This document shows, in pieces, positions 7,570 to 15,934 of a DNA stretch of 37,391 nt. The notes under the pieces are model-generated. The model made no database searches, was not told where the DNA came from, and was given only the letters and a program-made list of their open reading frames with translations. Every line of letters begins with the position of its first letter. Within the stretch, counting starts at the first letter, position 1. This DNA comes from Treponema sp. (lineage in GTDB: Bacteria; Spirochaetota; Spirochaetia; Treponematales; Breznakiellaceae): contig JAISNI010000003.1 in assembly GCA_031276295.1 (NCBI GenBank), forward strand, positions 1-37,391, given 5' to 3'. The position numbers and the translations under genes are program-made.

Positions 7570-7634
7570 CGTGTGGATTTTTTGCACCGGGCCTTTGGGC
7601 CTGCTTCATGCAAAAAATCCCGGTTATCGGGGCC
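7570..7634. repeat. Dispersed palindromic repeat, copy A
   Basis: The outer 12-bp stem GGATTTTTTGCA (7575-7586) pairs with 7609-7620. Read on the minus strand, 7634-7570 aligns with 23705-23762: AAGCAG, CCCCGAT, CGGGATTTTTT, GCATGAA and AAAAAATCCACA are shared in order, with a gap in the loop. The two loci are therefore copies of one repeat family. This copy lies between the binding-protein and small-permease genes of TRAP 2. Confidence 0.8.
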
Positions 7635-7673
7635 TGCTTTTAATACGTTATAATGCGGAAATTCTGATTTTGT

Positions 7674-7740
7674 ATGGAAAATGGAGAATTAATGATGTGC
7701 GTGTCCTAAGACGCCGTATTTTTTCCTCTCCATTTTCCAT
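7674..7740. repeat. Perfect 14-bp inverted repeat upstream of dctQ (TRAP 2)
   Basis: ATGGAAAATGGAGA (7674-7687) pairs perfectly with 7727-7740 around a 39-nt loop. Together with the repeat at 7570-7634 it fills the 221-nt gap between dctP and dctQ. It is not followed by a poly-T terminator. Confidence 0.85.
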
Positions 7741-7777
7741 TTTTAATATTAAACTGGCATTAGCCTCTGGGGATATT

Positions 7778-8257
7778 ATGAGAAAAGTATACGGGTTCCT
7801 CTGTAAAGCCGAAGAAATTATCTGTGGGGTGGGGTTTATTGTTCTCATAACCCTCGTATTCATGTCGGCAATACTGCGTTTTTTCAGGGTTTCTATGGCA
7901 TGGAATATAGATATGGCCATGCTTCTTCTGGCATGGACGGCTTTTTTAGGCGCCGATATCGCGTACCGCTCCGGCCAGCTTGTCGGTATAGACCTTTTAA
8001 CCCGGAATTTACCGAAAAAAATTCAAATTTGCATAGAAATTTTGGTATTCTTTATTATACTCTGCGCGCTGTGTGGGATTATTTACTTTGGAATCAGGCT
8101 GGCTGCATCGGAATGGATACGTCAGTATCAGTCTATGTCTATTCCCTACTCCCTGGTAACGGTGAGTATTGTTTTCGCGGCGGCTTCAATGATGGTATCC
8201 ACGTTCCTCAAAATATGGCGGTGTATTCGTAAATTTAATCAAAGGGGCGATGTATGA
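7778..8257 (+). CDS. dctQ: TRAP transporter small permease, DctQ family (TRAP 2)
   Basis: This 159-residue membrane protein has four hydrophobic helices (about 15-37, 46-63, 86-108 and 127-148). The DctQ pattern is visible in LRFFRVSMAWNIDMAMLLLAW followed by GADIAYRSGQLVGIDLL. ATG 7778 is preferred. The same frame is open from 7565, but the extra 71 codons cross the palindromic repeats and are not DctQ-like. The stop codon overlaps the dctM start by 4 nt (ATGA), indicating translational coupling. Confidence 0.9.
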   Translation: MRKVYGFLCKAEEIICGVGFIVLITLVFMSAILRFFRVSMAWNIDMAMLLLAWTAFLGADIAYRSGQLVGIDLLTRNLPKKIQICIEILVFFIILCALCGIIYFGIRLAASEWIRQYQSMSIPYSLVTVSIVFAAASMMVSTFLKIWRCIRKFNQRGDV

Positions 8258-9549
8258 GTTTTTTACTATTATGTTTTGTAGCATTCCTGGTTATGGGAAT
8301 GCCTATTGCTTTTGTGATTGGCATTGCCGGTATGGCCTACTTTGTCGCAACGCCGATTCTGCCGCCTGAGATTGTGGTACAGCAGATCGTTTCCCAGAGC
8401 CAGTCCTTTGCTTTTCTTGCCGTGCCTTTCTTTATCTTTGCCGGAAATTTAATGAACGTATCGGGTATTACAAGCCGTTTGCTCGGCCTTGCCCGCCTCC
8501 TGACCCGCCGGATGTACGGGGGCACCGCCCAGATCAGCGTGGTTATGAGCACCCTCATGGGGGGTGTATCAGGGTCGGCTACCGCCGACGCCGCTATGGA
8601 GACCCGCATCCTCGGGCCTGAAATGATGCGTATCGGGTATAGCAAGGGCTATATCTGCGCGGTGAACTGCATTACGGCGCTGATTACCGCCACCATCCCG
8701 CCGAGTTTAGGGCTTATTATCTTCGGCTTTGTCGGCGAAGTTTCCATAGGGCGCCTCTTTGCGGCAGGTATTATTCCGGGCATTCTGATGATGTTCTTTT
8801 TAATGGCCGCCACCACCATCACTTCCCGCGTCAAGAAATACGATCCGCCCAGACGTGATGCGCCGAAGCTCACCGTGAAGGAACTATTTGATAACCTCAA
8901 AGATTCTATCTGGGCGCTCCTTTTTCCGGTGATACTGATAGTCGGTATCCGCTTCGGTCTGTTTACCGCTTCGGAATCCGGCGCCTTTGCCGTGGTTTAC
9001 GCCCTTATAATAGGCAGATTCGTCTATAAGGAACTTACCTGGAAAAAATTCAAGGAAGCGCTGGTTACCTCTTTCAAGGATAACGGCGCCATCATGCTGA
9101 TTATCGCTATGTCCGGCCCTTTCAGTTATGCCATAACCTGGGTTCAACTGCCGATTGCATTAAGCAATTTTATCTTCGGCATCACCAGTAATCCTCAGCT
9201 TCTTACCCTCATTATGCTGGGGTTTCTCTTTATTTCGGGGATGTTTGTTGACAGCAATGTCAACTTCCTTCTCCTGACCCCTATTTTCCTGCCTATGGTT
9301 ATGAGGGTTGGAATGGACCCGGTGCATTTTGGGGTGCTCATGGCAACTATCGTTACCTTGGGGGTAATGACCCCGCCTATCGGCTCCGCCCTGTATACGG
9401 TGTGCGGTATTATCGAGTGCCCGCCGGAAGAGTACACGGTGGCAAGCCTCCCCTTCCTGGGAGCGGTGTTGCTGGAACTGGCTATTCTGGTTTTCCTCCC
9501 CGAAGTGGTGCTTTGGATTCCGAATATGATATTCGGCGTCATGCGTTAG
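8254..9549 (+). CDS. dctM: TRAP transporter large permease, DctM family (TRAP 2)
   Basis: This 431-residue polytopic membrane protein is the translocation subunit of TRAP 2. Hallmarks are MGMPIAFVIGIAG at the N-terminus, AVPFFIFAGNLMNVSG, GGVSGSATADAAMETRILGPEM, and the paired motifs TATIPPSLGLIIFG and TLGVMTPPIGSALYTV. An AAAGGGGCG ribosome-binding site lies within the end of dctQ. It is followed 75 nt later by uxuA, which gives the operon its probable metabolic direction. Confidence 0.95.
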   Translation: MSFLLLCFVAFLVMGMPIAFVIGIAGMAYFVATPILPPEIVVQQIVSQSQSFAFLAVPFFIFAGNLMNVSGITSRLLGLARLLTRRMYGGTAQISVVMSTLMGGVSGSATADAAMETRILGPEMMRIGYSKGYICAVNCITALITATIPPSLGLIIFGFVGEVSIGRLFAAGIIPGILMMFFLMAATTITSRVKKYDPPRRDAPKLTVKELFDNLKDSIWALLFPVILIVGIRFGLFTASESGAFAVVYALIIGRFVYKELTWKKFKEALVTSFKDNGAIMLIIAMSGPFSYAITWVQLPIALSNFIFGITSNPQLLTLIMLGFLFISGMFVDSNVNFLLLTPIFLPMVMRVGMDPVHFGVLMATIVTLGVMTPPIGSALYTVCGIIECPPEEYTVASLPFLGAVLLELAILVFLPEVVLWIPNMIFGVMR

Positions 9550-9556
9550 ATTATAG

Positions 9557-9589
9557 GGCCGTTTCAAAACATCGGATTTCGGAACGGCC
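9557..9589. repeat. Intercistronic hairpin before uxuA
   Basis: GGCCGTTTC (9557-9565) pairs with GGAACGGCC (9581-9589) with one wobble pair. There is no T tract, so attenuation or mRNA stabilisation within the operon is more likely than full termination. Confidence 0.55.
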
Positions 9590-9624
9590 GCTTTGAGATT
9601 TAAACGATATTAAAGGGTATTGTT

Positions 9625-10698
9625 ATGCAAATGACCATGCGCTGGTTCGGAAAAGCCTACGATTCCGTTACCCTTAAACAGATCCGTCAGACGCCGGGAG
9701 TAAGCGGAGTGGTTACCACCCTTTACGGCGCTCAACCCGGAGAAGTCTGGGGGAAAGACGCTTTCCGGGCTTTAAAAAAAGAAGTTGAAGATTCCGGCCT
9801 GTCCATCGCGGGTATTGAAAGCGTCAATATTCACGATTCCATCAAGATAGGTTCGCCTGATCGGGATAAATACATTGACAATTACATTGCCACCCTGGAA
9901 CTTCTGGGAGAAGCGGGCATTCACCTGATCTGCTATAATTTTATGGCGATTTTCGATTGGACGCGCTCGGATCTGGCAAAAATCCGTGATGACGGCGCTA
10001 CGGTGATGAACTACGAGCAGAAACGTATCGACGCCATAGAACCCGATTCCATGTTTTCCGTGATGAACGCGAAATCCAACGGCTTTGCCCTTGCCGGCTG
10101 GGAGCCGGAACGCATGGGACGCCTGAAAGAGCTTTTTGAGATGTACCGGGGGATAGATGAGGAGAAGCTCTCCGCCAATCTGCGCTATTTTCTTGAACGG
10201 ATTATGCCTGTGTGCGATAAATATGACATCAATATGGCCGTCCATCCCGACGACCCCGCGTGGTCCGTGTTCGGCCTTCCCCGGATCATGACCGGTAAGG
10301 ATAAACTTCTGCGGTCCGTCAAGCTGGTAGACAACCCCCATAACGGAATAACGCTCTGTACCGGAAGCCTCGGTACCAACCCCGCCAACGACATTCCCGA
10401 TATTATCCATGCCCTTAAAGGGCGCATTCATTTTGCCCATGTACGGAATATTCGTTACACCGGCCCCCGTGATTTTGAGGAATCCGCCCATCTTTCCGCC
10501 GACGGTTCCCTGGATATGTTCGCCATTATGAAGGCCCTCTACGACACCGGCTTTAAGGGCCCTATCCGTCCCGATCACGGCAGGATGATATGGGGCGAAG
10601 CCGCCATGCCCGGCTACGGCCTTTACGACCGCGCCCTGGGGGTAAGCTACCTGAGCGGTTTATGGGAAGCCATTGAAAAAATGTCGGGCTTGCGTTAA
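9625..10698 (+). CDS. uxuA: D-mannonate dehydratase
   Basis: This enzyme (EC 4.2.1.8) converts D-mannonate to 2-keto-3-deoxy-D-gluconate in hexuronate catabolism. The 357-residue protein starts with the diagnostic MRWFG segment. The metal-ligand motifs of the xylose-isomerase-like TIM barrel are present: NMAVHPDDPAW, a CTGSLG cysteine loop, HFAHVRNIR, and RPDHGRMIWGE near the C-terminus. The start at 9625 has AAAGGG upstream; an alternative ATG lies two codons downstream. It follows TRAP 2, which implies that the imported compound is a hexuronate, an aldonate or a derivative. No uxaC, uxuB, kdgK or kdgA gene is in the window, so the pathway must be completed elsewhere. Confidence 0.93.
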   Translation: MQMTMRWFGKAYDSVTLKQIRQTPGVSGVVTTLYGAQPGEVWGKDAFRALKKEVEDSGLSIAGIESVNIHDSIKIGSPDRDKYIDNYIATLELLGEAGIHLICYNFMAIFDWTRSDLAKIRDDGATVMNYEQKRIDAIEPDSMFSVMNAKSNGFALAGWEPERMGRLKELFEMYRGIDEEKLSANLRYFLERIMPVCDKYDINMAVHPDDPAWSVFGLPRIMTGKDKLLRSVKLVDNPHNGITLCTGSLGTNPANDIPDIIHALKGRIHFAHVRNIRYTGPRDFEESAHLSADGSLDMFAIMKALYDTGFKGPIRPDHGRMIWGEAAMPGYGLYDRALGVSYLSGLWEAIEKMSGLR

Positions 10699-10756
10699 AT
10701 TGGCACCTTACCTGTTTGTAAGGATGCCCGGGCAAACCGTAAGGCGGGGGAAATGA

Positions 10757-12559
10757 TTGCCCGGGGTCATAGCGGCGTCCGCCCGGGTTGAAAATTTGCA
10801 AACTATACTTGCCTATATAAGGCCGTATTTTAAACGGATGGCGGGCGGCCTCGCAATCAAATTCTCCGGTACGGTGATGGACCTGCTGCTCCCCTGGATA
10901 CTGGCATATATGATAGATCATGTCGCGCCCCAAGGAAGGATCGTGCCGATATTTCTCTGGGGCGGCCTGATGGCGGTCTGTTCCCTGTTTGCATTTGCCG
11001 GAAACGTTACCGCAAACCGCATGGCGTCGGCGGTAGCCGGGGATATTACCCGCGTCATACGGCGCGATCTTTTCAAGAAGGTTTTCCGTCTAAGCTGCGC
11101 CCAGATCGACAGGATAAGCATCCCGTCGCTCGTGGCCCGCCTATCAAGCGATACCTACAATATACACCGTATGCTCTCCAGCATGCAGCGGATAGGGATC
11201 CGCGCGCCTATCCTGCTTCTGGGGGGTATACTGATAAGCCTTACCCTGGAGCCCGTGCTTACCCTGGTGCTTACGGCTATTCTGCCCTTTACCTTTGGCG
11301 TAATAGCGCTGGTCTCGCGGAAGGGTACGGCCCTCTACACAGGATTGCAGAATGCGGTAGACGCCGTGGTGCGTATTGTACGGGAAAACGCGACGGGTAT
11401 CCGTATCATTAAAGCCCTTTCCAAAACCGACTATGAGAAACAGCGCTTTGCCCGTGCCAACAACGAGATGACAAGCCGCGAACTCAAGGCTAATATCATC
11501 ATGGGGATAAGCAATCCTGCCATGTTCCTCTTTATCAACCTGGGCCTGGTTGCTGTGATAATTACCGGCGCTTACCGCGTCAATGCGGGGCGGACCCAGC
11601 CGGGAACCATTCTCGCGTTCCTTACCTATTTTACGATTATACTGAACGCGACATTGTCCATTACCCGTATGTTCGTGATGTATTCCCGGGGCAGCGCTTC
11701 AGGCGCACGCATCGCCGAGGTTCTGGCCCTGCCCGACGACCTGGTCTTGAAGGAACGCGCCCACGAGGACAGCCCCTATTATATACGTTTTGAGAACGTT
11801 GGTTTTACCTATCCGGTATGGGGGGATGTAAAGCCTGCCCCCCGCACGGAAACCGCCGCTTCCGGGGTTGCGCCGCTGTTGAGCGGTATAAGTTTTGCGC
11901 TTAAACGGGGGGAAACGCTTGGCATTCTCGGCGAGACCGGCTGCGGCAAGTCCGCCGTCATCCAGCTTCTCCTGCGCTTTTATGATGCCGATTCCGGCCG
12001 TATTTGGATAGACGGCGACGACATACGCGGCATTCCGGCGGATGAGCTTTACCGGAAATTCGGCGTTGTCTTCCAGCGGGATACGCTTTTTGCGGATACG
12101 GTAAGGGAGAATATCGCCTTTGGGCGGGCTCTTTCGGAGGAAGATCTCCGCCGCGCGGTTCGGTATGCGCAGGCCGAGGAATTTACCGCTCATCTGGAGA
12201 ACGGCCTTGATTACAACCTGAGCGCGCGGGGAACTAATCTTTCAGGCGGGCAGCGGCAGCGCATCCTCATCGCGCGGGCGGTGGCGGCCGGGCCTGAAAT
12301 ACTCATCCTGGACGATTCTTCAAGCGCCCTGGATTATCAAACCGATGCCGACTTGCGCCTTGCCCTGGACAGGCATTTCCGCGGTACAACCAAGATCATT
12401 GTAGCACAGCGGATAAGTTCCATCATTCATGCGGATCATATCCTGGTATTGGAACGGGGGCGTATGCTGGGTTACGGAACCCACACGGAATTGCTCCGCG
12501 GCTGCCCGCTTTACCGCGAGATTAGCGAGTCGCAGATGGGGGGGCGGTATGTCCGGTGA
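10757..12559 (+). CDS. ABC exporter half-transporter with degenerate ATP site (subunit A of a heterodimer)
   Basis: This 600-residue protein has an N-terminal six-helix exporter domain (about 20-310) fused to an ATPase domain (about 340-590). Walker A is GETGCGKS (392-399), the Q-loop glutamine is 440 and the signature LSGGQ is 495-499. The catalytic Walker B glutamate is replaced by D520 (ILILDD), and the switch histidine is replaced by Q551 (VAQR). This is the pattern of the TM287-type subunit of heterodimeric exporters. The start is TTG at 10757 behind a GGCGGGGG ribosome-binding site; no ATG is available in this frame near the family N-terminus. It overlaps the next gene by 11 nt. The substrate (drug, lipid or peptide) is unknown. 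Confidence 0.9.
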   Translation: MPGVIAASARVENLQTILAYIRPYFKRMAGGLAIKFSGTVMDLLLPWILAYMIDHVAPQGRIVPIFLWGGLMAVCSLFAFAGNVTANRMASAVAGDITRVIRRDLFKKVFRLSCAQIDRISIPSLVARLSSDTYNIHRMLSSMQRIGIRAPILLLGGILISLTLEPVLTLVLTAILPFTFGVIALVSRKGTALYTGLQNAVDAVVRIVRENATGIRIIKALSKTDYEKQRFARANNEMTSRELKANIIMGISNPAMFLFINLGLVAVIITGAYRVNAGRTQPGTILAFLTYFTIILNATLSITRMFVMYSRGSASGARIAEVLALPDDLVLKERAHEDSPYYIRFENVGFTYPVWGDVKPAPRTETAASGVAPLLSGISFALKRGETLGILGETGCGKSAVIQLLLRFYDADSGRIWIDGDDIRGIPADELYRKFGVVFQRDTLFADTVRENIAFGRALSEEDLRRAVRYAQAEEFTAHLENGLDYNLSARGTNLSGGQRQRILIARAVAAGPEILILDDSSSALDYQTDADLRLALDRHFRGTTKIIVAQRISSIIHADHILVLERGRMLGYGTHTELLRGCPLYREISESQMGGRYVR

Positions 12560-14408
12560 ACGGGGATTCGGGCCGCCTGTCATGGGGAAACCGCCGGGAG
12601 GCGGGCTCCGCGGCGGGCTTATTGTTCCCGGAAGCGGGGAAAAGCCCAAAGTTGATGTTGTTAAAACCATTCTGAGGCTCTGGCGGTATCTTGCCTCTTA
12701 CCGCCTGAGGATAGTTCTGGCGATTTTCCTTACCGTATTGAGTAACTGCATCGCGCTCCTGGGGCCCATGCTTTCAGGCCGCGCCATAGACGCCATGACC
12801 GGTGGAATACGCGCCGTCGTGTTCAGCCGTGTCTTCTACTATAGTACGCTTATGGCTTGCTTCTACGTTGTATCGGCTATTCTGAACTATGTGCTGTCCA
12901 TACAGATGATCGGTTTGAGCCAGCGCGCCGCCCGGCAGATGCGCAAGGATGTTTTTGACAAGCTGATGGCGCTGCCGGTGAGCTTTTTCGATACCCGCCA
13001 GATCGGGGATATAATCAGCCGTATCTCTTACGATATTGATACGGTGAACACCTCCCTTGCCAACGATCTTTTGCAGATATGCACAACCGTAGTTACCGTG
13101 CTGGGTTCCCTCTTTATGATGCTCTCTCTTTCGCCTGTTCTGGGCCTCGTGTTCTCTGTTACCGTTCCCCTTGCGGCTCTTTTTATCAAATACAAATCGG
13201 GCCGTATTCATAAATTCTTCCGCATACGATCCGCCAAACTGGGCGGCCTGAACGGGTTCCTTGAGGAGATCGTTTCGGGCCAGAAAACCATAAAGGCGTA
13301 TCACCAGGAGGATACCGTAATCTCCCGCTTTGACCGGAAGAACGACGAGGCCGTGAACGCGTATTTTGACGCCGATTACCATTCCAGCAGCCTGGGGCCT
13401 TCCGTCAACTTTATCAATAACCTGTCCCTCACCCTGATAAGTGTTTTTGGGGCGCTGCTCTATCTGGGACGCTCGATTACCCTGGGCAATATGAGTTCCT
13501 TTGTGCTGTATTCCCGCAAATTTTCCGGCCCTATAAACGAAGCGGCCAATATCCTTTCGGAGATTCAAGCTGCGGCGGCCGCGGCGGATCGTATTTTCAA
13601 TCTTCTTGATGAACAGGACGAAAAGGCCGACGCGCCTGAAGCGGTGGACATGAATACCGTGCGGGGCGGCGTGGAACTGTCCCGGGTGCATTTCGGCTAT
13701 ACGCGTGAAAAGCCGGTGCTTCGCGGCCTGAGCCTGAGGGCGGAACCCGGCAGCCTGATCGCCATTGTAGGCCATACCGGCGCGGGTAAAACCACGATCA
13801 TCAATCTCCTCATGCGGTTTTACGATCCTCAAAGCGGCTGCATCAGCATTGACGGGCAAAATATAGCCGCCGTTACCAGGAAAAGCCTCCGGCTTGCCTT
13901 TGCTATGGTACTTCAGGAAAGCTGGCTTTTCCACGGGACGGTGTTTGAGAACATAGCCTACGGCCTTGAAGAGGCGGGCGGGGATCGGGAAGCGTCTGTA
14001 CGTGAAAAGGTGGTTGCGGCGGCAAAAGCCGCCCAGGCGCATAGCTTTATCATGCAGCTCCCCGATGCCTACGATACTATCCTCAACGAGGACGGCATCA
14101 ACATTTCGGCGGGTCAGAAGCAGCTTCTCACTATCGCGCGGGCTATGCTGCTCGATGTCCGTATGCTTATCCTTGACGAGGCAACCAGCAATGTGGATAC
14201 CCGTACCGAGCTTCGCATTCAGGACGCGATGCGGCGTCTTATGAAGGGCAAAACCTGTTTTGTTATAGCCCACCGGCTCTCTACCATTCAGAATGCCGAC
14301 TGTATCCTTGTTATGCAGGACGGGAATCTTGTGGAGCAGGGGACGCATCAGAGCCTCTTGGAACGGGACGGCGTTTACGCGGGGCTTTACAGGTCGCAGT
14401 TTGGGTAG
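12549..14408 (+). CDS. ABC exporter half-transporter with the canonical ATP site (subunit B of a heterodimer)
   Basis: This 619-residue partner of the preceding half-transporter has a membrane domain (about 45-345) and an ATPase domain (370-610). Walker A GHTGAGKT is at 408-415, Q456 is the Q-loop residue, Walker B LILDE ends in E544 and H575 is the switch histidine. Its own signature is altered to ISAGQ (519-523). The start at 12549 lies inside the end of the upstream gene. The in-frame extension back to 12429 is rejected because it only duplicates that gene in another frame. A Gly/Pro-rich N-terminal extension of about 35 residues precedes the first helix. The pair follows uxuA in the same direction, but a functional link with sugar-acid catabolism is not evident. 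Confidence 0.92.
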   Translation: MSGERGFGPPVMGKPPGGGLRGGLIVPGSGEKPKVDVVKTILRLWRYLASYRLRIVLAIFLTVLSNCIALLGPMLSGRAIDAMTGGIRAVVFSRVFYYSTLMACFYVVSAILNYVLSIQMIGLSQRAARQMRKDVFDKLMALPVSFFDTRQIGDIISRISYDIDTVNTSLANDLLQICTTVVTVLGSLFMMLSLSPVLGLVFSVTVPLAALFIKYKSGRIHKFFRIRSAKLGGLNGFLEEIVSGQKTIKAYHQEDTVISRFDRKNDEAVNAYFDADYHSSSLGPSVNFINNLSLTLISVFGALLYLGRSITLGNMSSFVLYSRKFSGPINEAANILSEIQAAAAAADRIFNLLDEQDEKADAPEAVDMNTVRGGVELSRVHFGYTREKPVLRGLSLRAEPGSLIAIVGHTGAGKTTIINLLMRFYDPQSGCISIDGQNIAAVTRKSLRLAFAMVLQESWLFHGTVFENIAYGLEEAGGDREASVREKVVAAAKAAQAHSFIMQLPDAYDTILNEDGINISAGQKQLLTIARAMLLDVRMLILDEATSNVDTRTELRIQDAMRRLMKGKTCFVIAHRLSTIQNADCILVMQDGNLVEQGTHQSLLERDGVYAGLYRSQFG

Positions 14409-14435
14409 GAGGGCTGGGGCGGAAGACGGGTAGGC

Positions 14436-15131
14436 TCAATCCCGCATATCTTTCGCGGTGTAGCGTTTTACTTTTTCGTACAATTCTTTTTCCGTAAAAC
14501 CTTTGCCGCTTTCTAATACGCTTTGGACTTTTTCCTTGATATCATCGGGGACGTATTCCGTCTGCTCCTCCCGTTCATCGGGGTCTTCGATTCCGGACAG
14601 GGCCGCAAGACAAACCTCCACCGTCCTATATTCTTCATCTATATCCTCAAGTGACAGACCCGCGTGGTAAATATCATCAAGCCGGCACTGAACCTGATAC
14701 TGCCATTCCTCATCCACGGCGTCATCCTCCGACTCTACGCTTTCATCGCCCAGCCATTCGGCAAGCCGGCTTTTGATTTCCTTGCCGTATCCCATAGGGC
14801 ATGACTTTTCCTCACCGCCGCCGTTTTCATCAAAAACCGCATACCCGCACCAGTTGGAATTATCAGAGGAAGATTCGCCTTTTATCAACTCAAAAAAGAA
14901 CGCCAGGGGTTTGCCGTTTTCGGCGGTAAAATGCTGCATCAAAGGCACAAAGGGTTCGTAAAATTTGCCACCGGCTTCTTCCCTATAGAAATACATCTCC
15001 GCCGGTGAACGGTTGAGGTCGCTTTCCGTAAAATCGGAAGCCAGTTCATCCGCAACGCGGAGACGGAACTCGTTAATGCATTCCTCTTTACCCTTACAAT
15101 GCAAAATAAAAGCATAGGTGAAACGCGCCAT
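14436..15131 (-). CDS. Acidic hypothetical protein
   Basis: This 231-residue protein is of unknown family. The start MARFTYAFIL at 15131 is fixed by AAGGAG about 6 nt upstream; the frame from 15182 adds 17 unlikely residues. There is no signal peptide or membrane helix. The middle (about 110-190) is very rich in Asp and Glu (SVESEDDAVDEEW, SLEDIDEEY), and the C-terminus (about 200-231) is mixed-charge and helical. It contains several cysteines but no recognisable metal motif. It converges with the ABC exporter genes and lies downstream of the HD-domain gene, which may share its transcript. I do not recognise a function. Confidence 0.7.
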   Translation of the reverse strand: MARFTYAFILHCKGKEECINEFRLRVADELASDFTESDLNRSPAEMYFYREEAGGKFYEPFVPLMQHFTAENGKPLAFFFELIKGESSSDNSNWCGYAVFDENGGGEEKSCPMGYGKEIKSRLAEWLGDESVESEDDAVDEEWQYQVQCRLDDIYHAGLSLEDIDEEYRTVEVCLAALSGIEDPDEREEQTEYVPDDIKEKVQSVLESGKGFTEKELYEKVKRYTAKDMRD

Positions 15132-15212
15132 GGCAACTCCTTTTGTATGTTTTGTACGGATATACAGTACCCATACGATCATAACTTAATTTAACTATTC
15201 TGTCAATAATTT

Positions 15213-15749
15213 TCAACTTAAATATTTTTCATATTCTTTAATTTTTTCTTTTAATCTATCACTTAAAAATTTTGAATATACATTAAGCTCATTATAAATT
15301 AAAATTGATTCTTCCATATATTTTTTAATTTTTTCTTTTTTCCAATATCCCGGCGGCGCTTGCAAATTCGTTATTCTATCCGCCATTTTTACACACGCTA
15401 TTTCTTTACCCGCTTGTTTTATTCTTTTTAAACTATCTACCATTCTATCTTCTTTCCTCAGTTCTTCGTTTTTCGTTAATGCTAAAACTCCATTTAGAAC
15501 TTCTTCCCCAAATTCGTTTCTTATTTCTTCAGCTTTTATTTCCGTATCTTCAATAACATCATGCAGTAACGCACACTGTATTGCCAAATCTTCATCGCCT
15601 ATTGTCTCACTGCAAATTGCACGGGCCGTTTCCGCCGCTACATTACTGATATGTACAACATAATTATATTCCTCGCCGGGGACTAATTGTTTCCTATGTG
15701 CAAAACCCGCAAATGCTATGGCTTTTTGATATTTTTCCTGGTTCCACAT
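15213..15749 (-). CDS. HD-domain phosphohydrolase, SpoT/MESH1-like (putative small alarmone hydrolase)
   Basis: This 178-residue cytoplasmic protein has the HD metal site of the (p)ppGpp hydrolase branch. H33 is in YVVHISNVA, H63-D64 and E67-D68 are in LLHDVIEDT, and D124 is in VKMADRITNL. FGEEVLNGVLALTKNEE corresponds to the F-G-x-x-V-x-x-x-V-x-x-LTK region. No synthetase, TGS or ACT domain is present, so it is a stand-alone hydrolase by length. A preference for another nucleotide is possible. AAGGAA precedes the ATG. The DNA is visibly much more AT-rich than its neighbours, with many Lys/Ile/Asn codons, which suggests recent horizontal acquisition. Confidence 0.8.
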   Translation of the reverse strand: MWNQEKYQKAIAFAGFAHRKQLVPGEEYNYVVHISNVAAETARAICSETIGDEDLAIQCALLHDVIEDTEIKAEEIRNEFGEEVLNGVLALTKNEELRKEDRMVDSLKRIKQAGKEIACVKMADRITNLQAPPGYWKKEKIKKYMEESILIYNELNVYSKFLSDRLKEKIKEYEKYLS

Positions 15750-15848
15750 AATAATTCCTTCTCATTTAAATTTATGGGTTTTATGTATAAATTTCAATCA
15801 TCTATGATACTTCAAAAAATTCAGGGGGAGGAGAGGGGCTATTTCGCA

Positions 15849-15930
15849 TAGTACGCCCGGCGCAAAACCGTAGCCCGAACCGCCTGCCGGCGGCGGAGCA
15901 TCAACAGTCCTGCGCCGTTTGTCCGTACTA
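15849..15930. repeat. Nested palindromic element
   Basis: Three nested stems share an axis: TAGTACG (15849-15855) with CGTACTA (15924-15930), GGCGCA (15859-15864) with TGCGCC (15911-15916), and an inner CCGCC/GGCGG hairpin (15880-15884 with 15889-15893). It sits in the gap between two minus-strand genes. There is no T tract on either side. Confidence 0.7.
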
Positions 15931-15934
15931 TAAA

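Noticed and set aside
12774-14348. 524-codon minus-strand frame opposite ABC subunit B
   Set aside because: It is fully antisense to a gene with intact ABC motifs and has no domain of its own.
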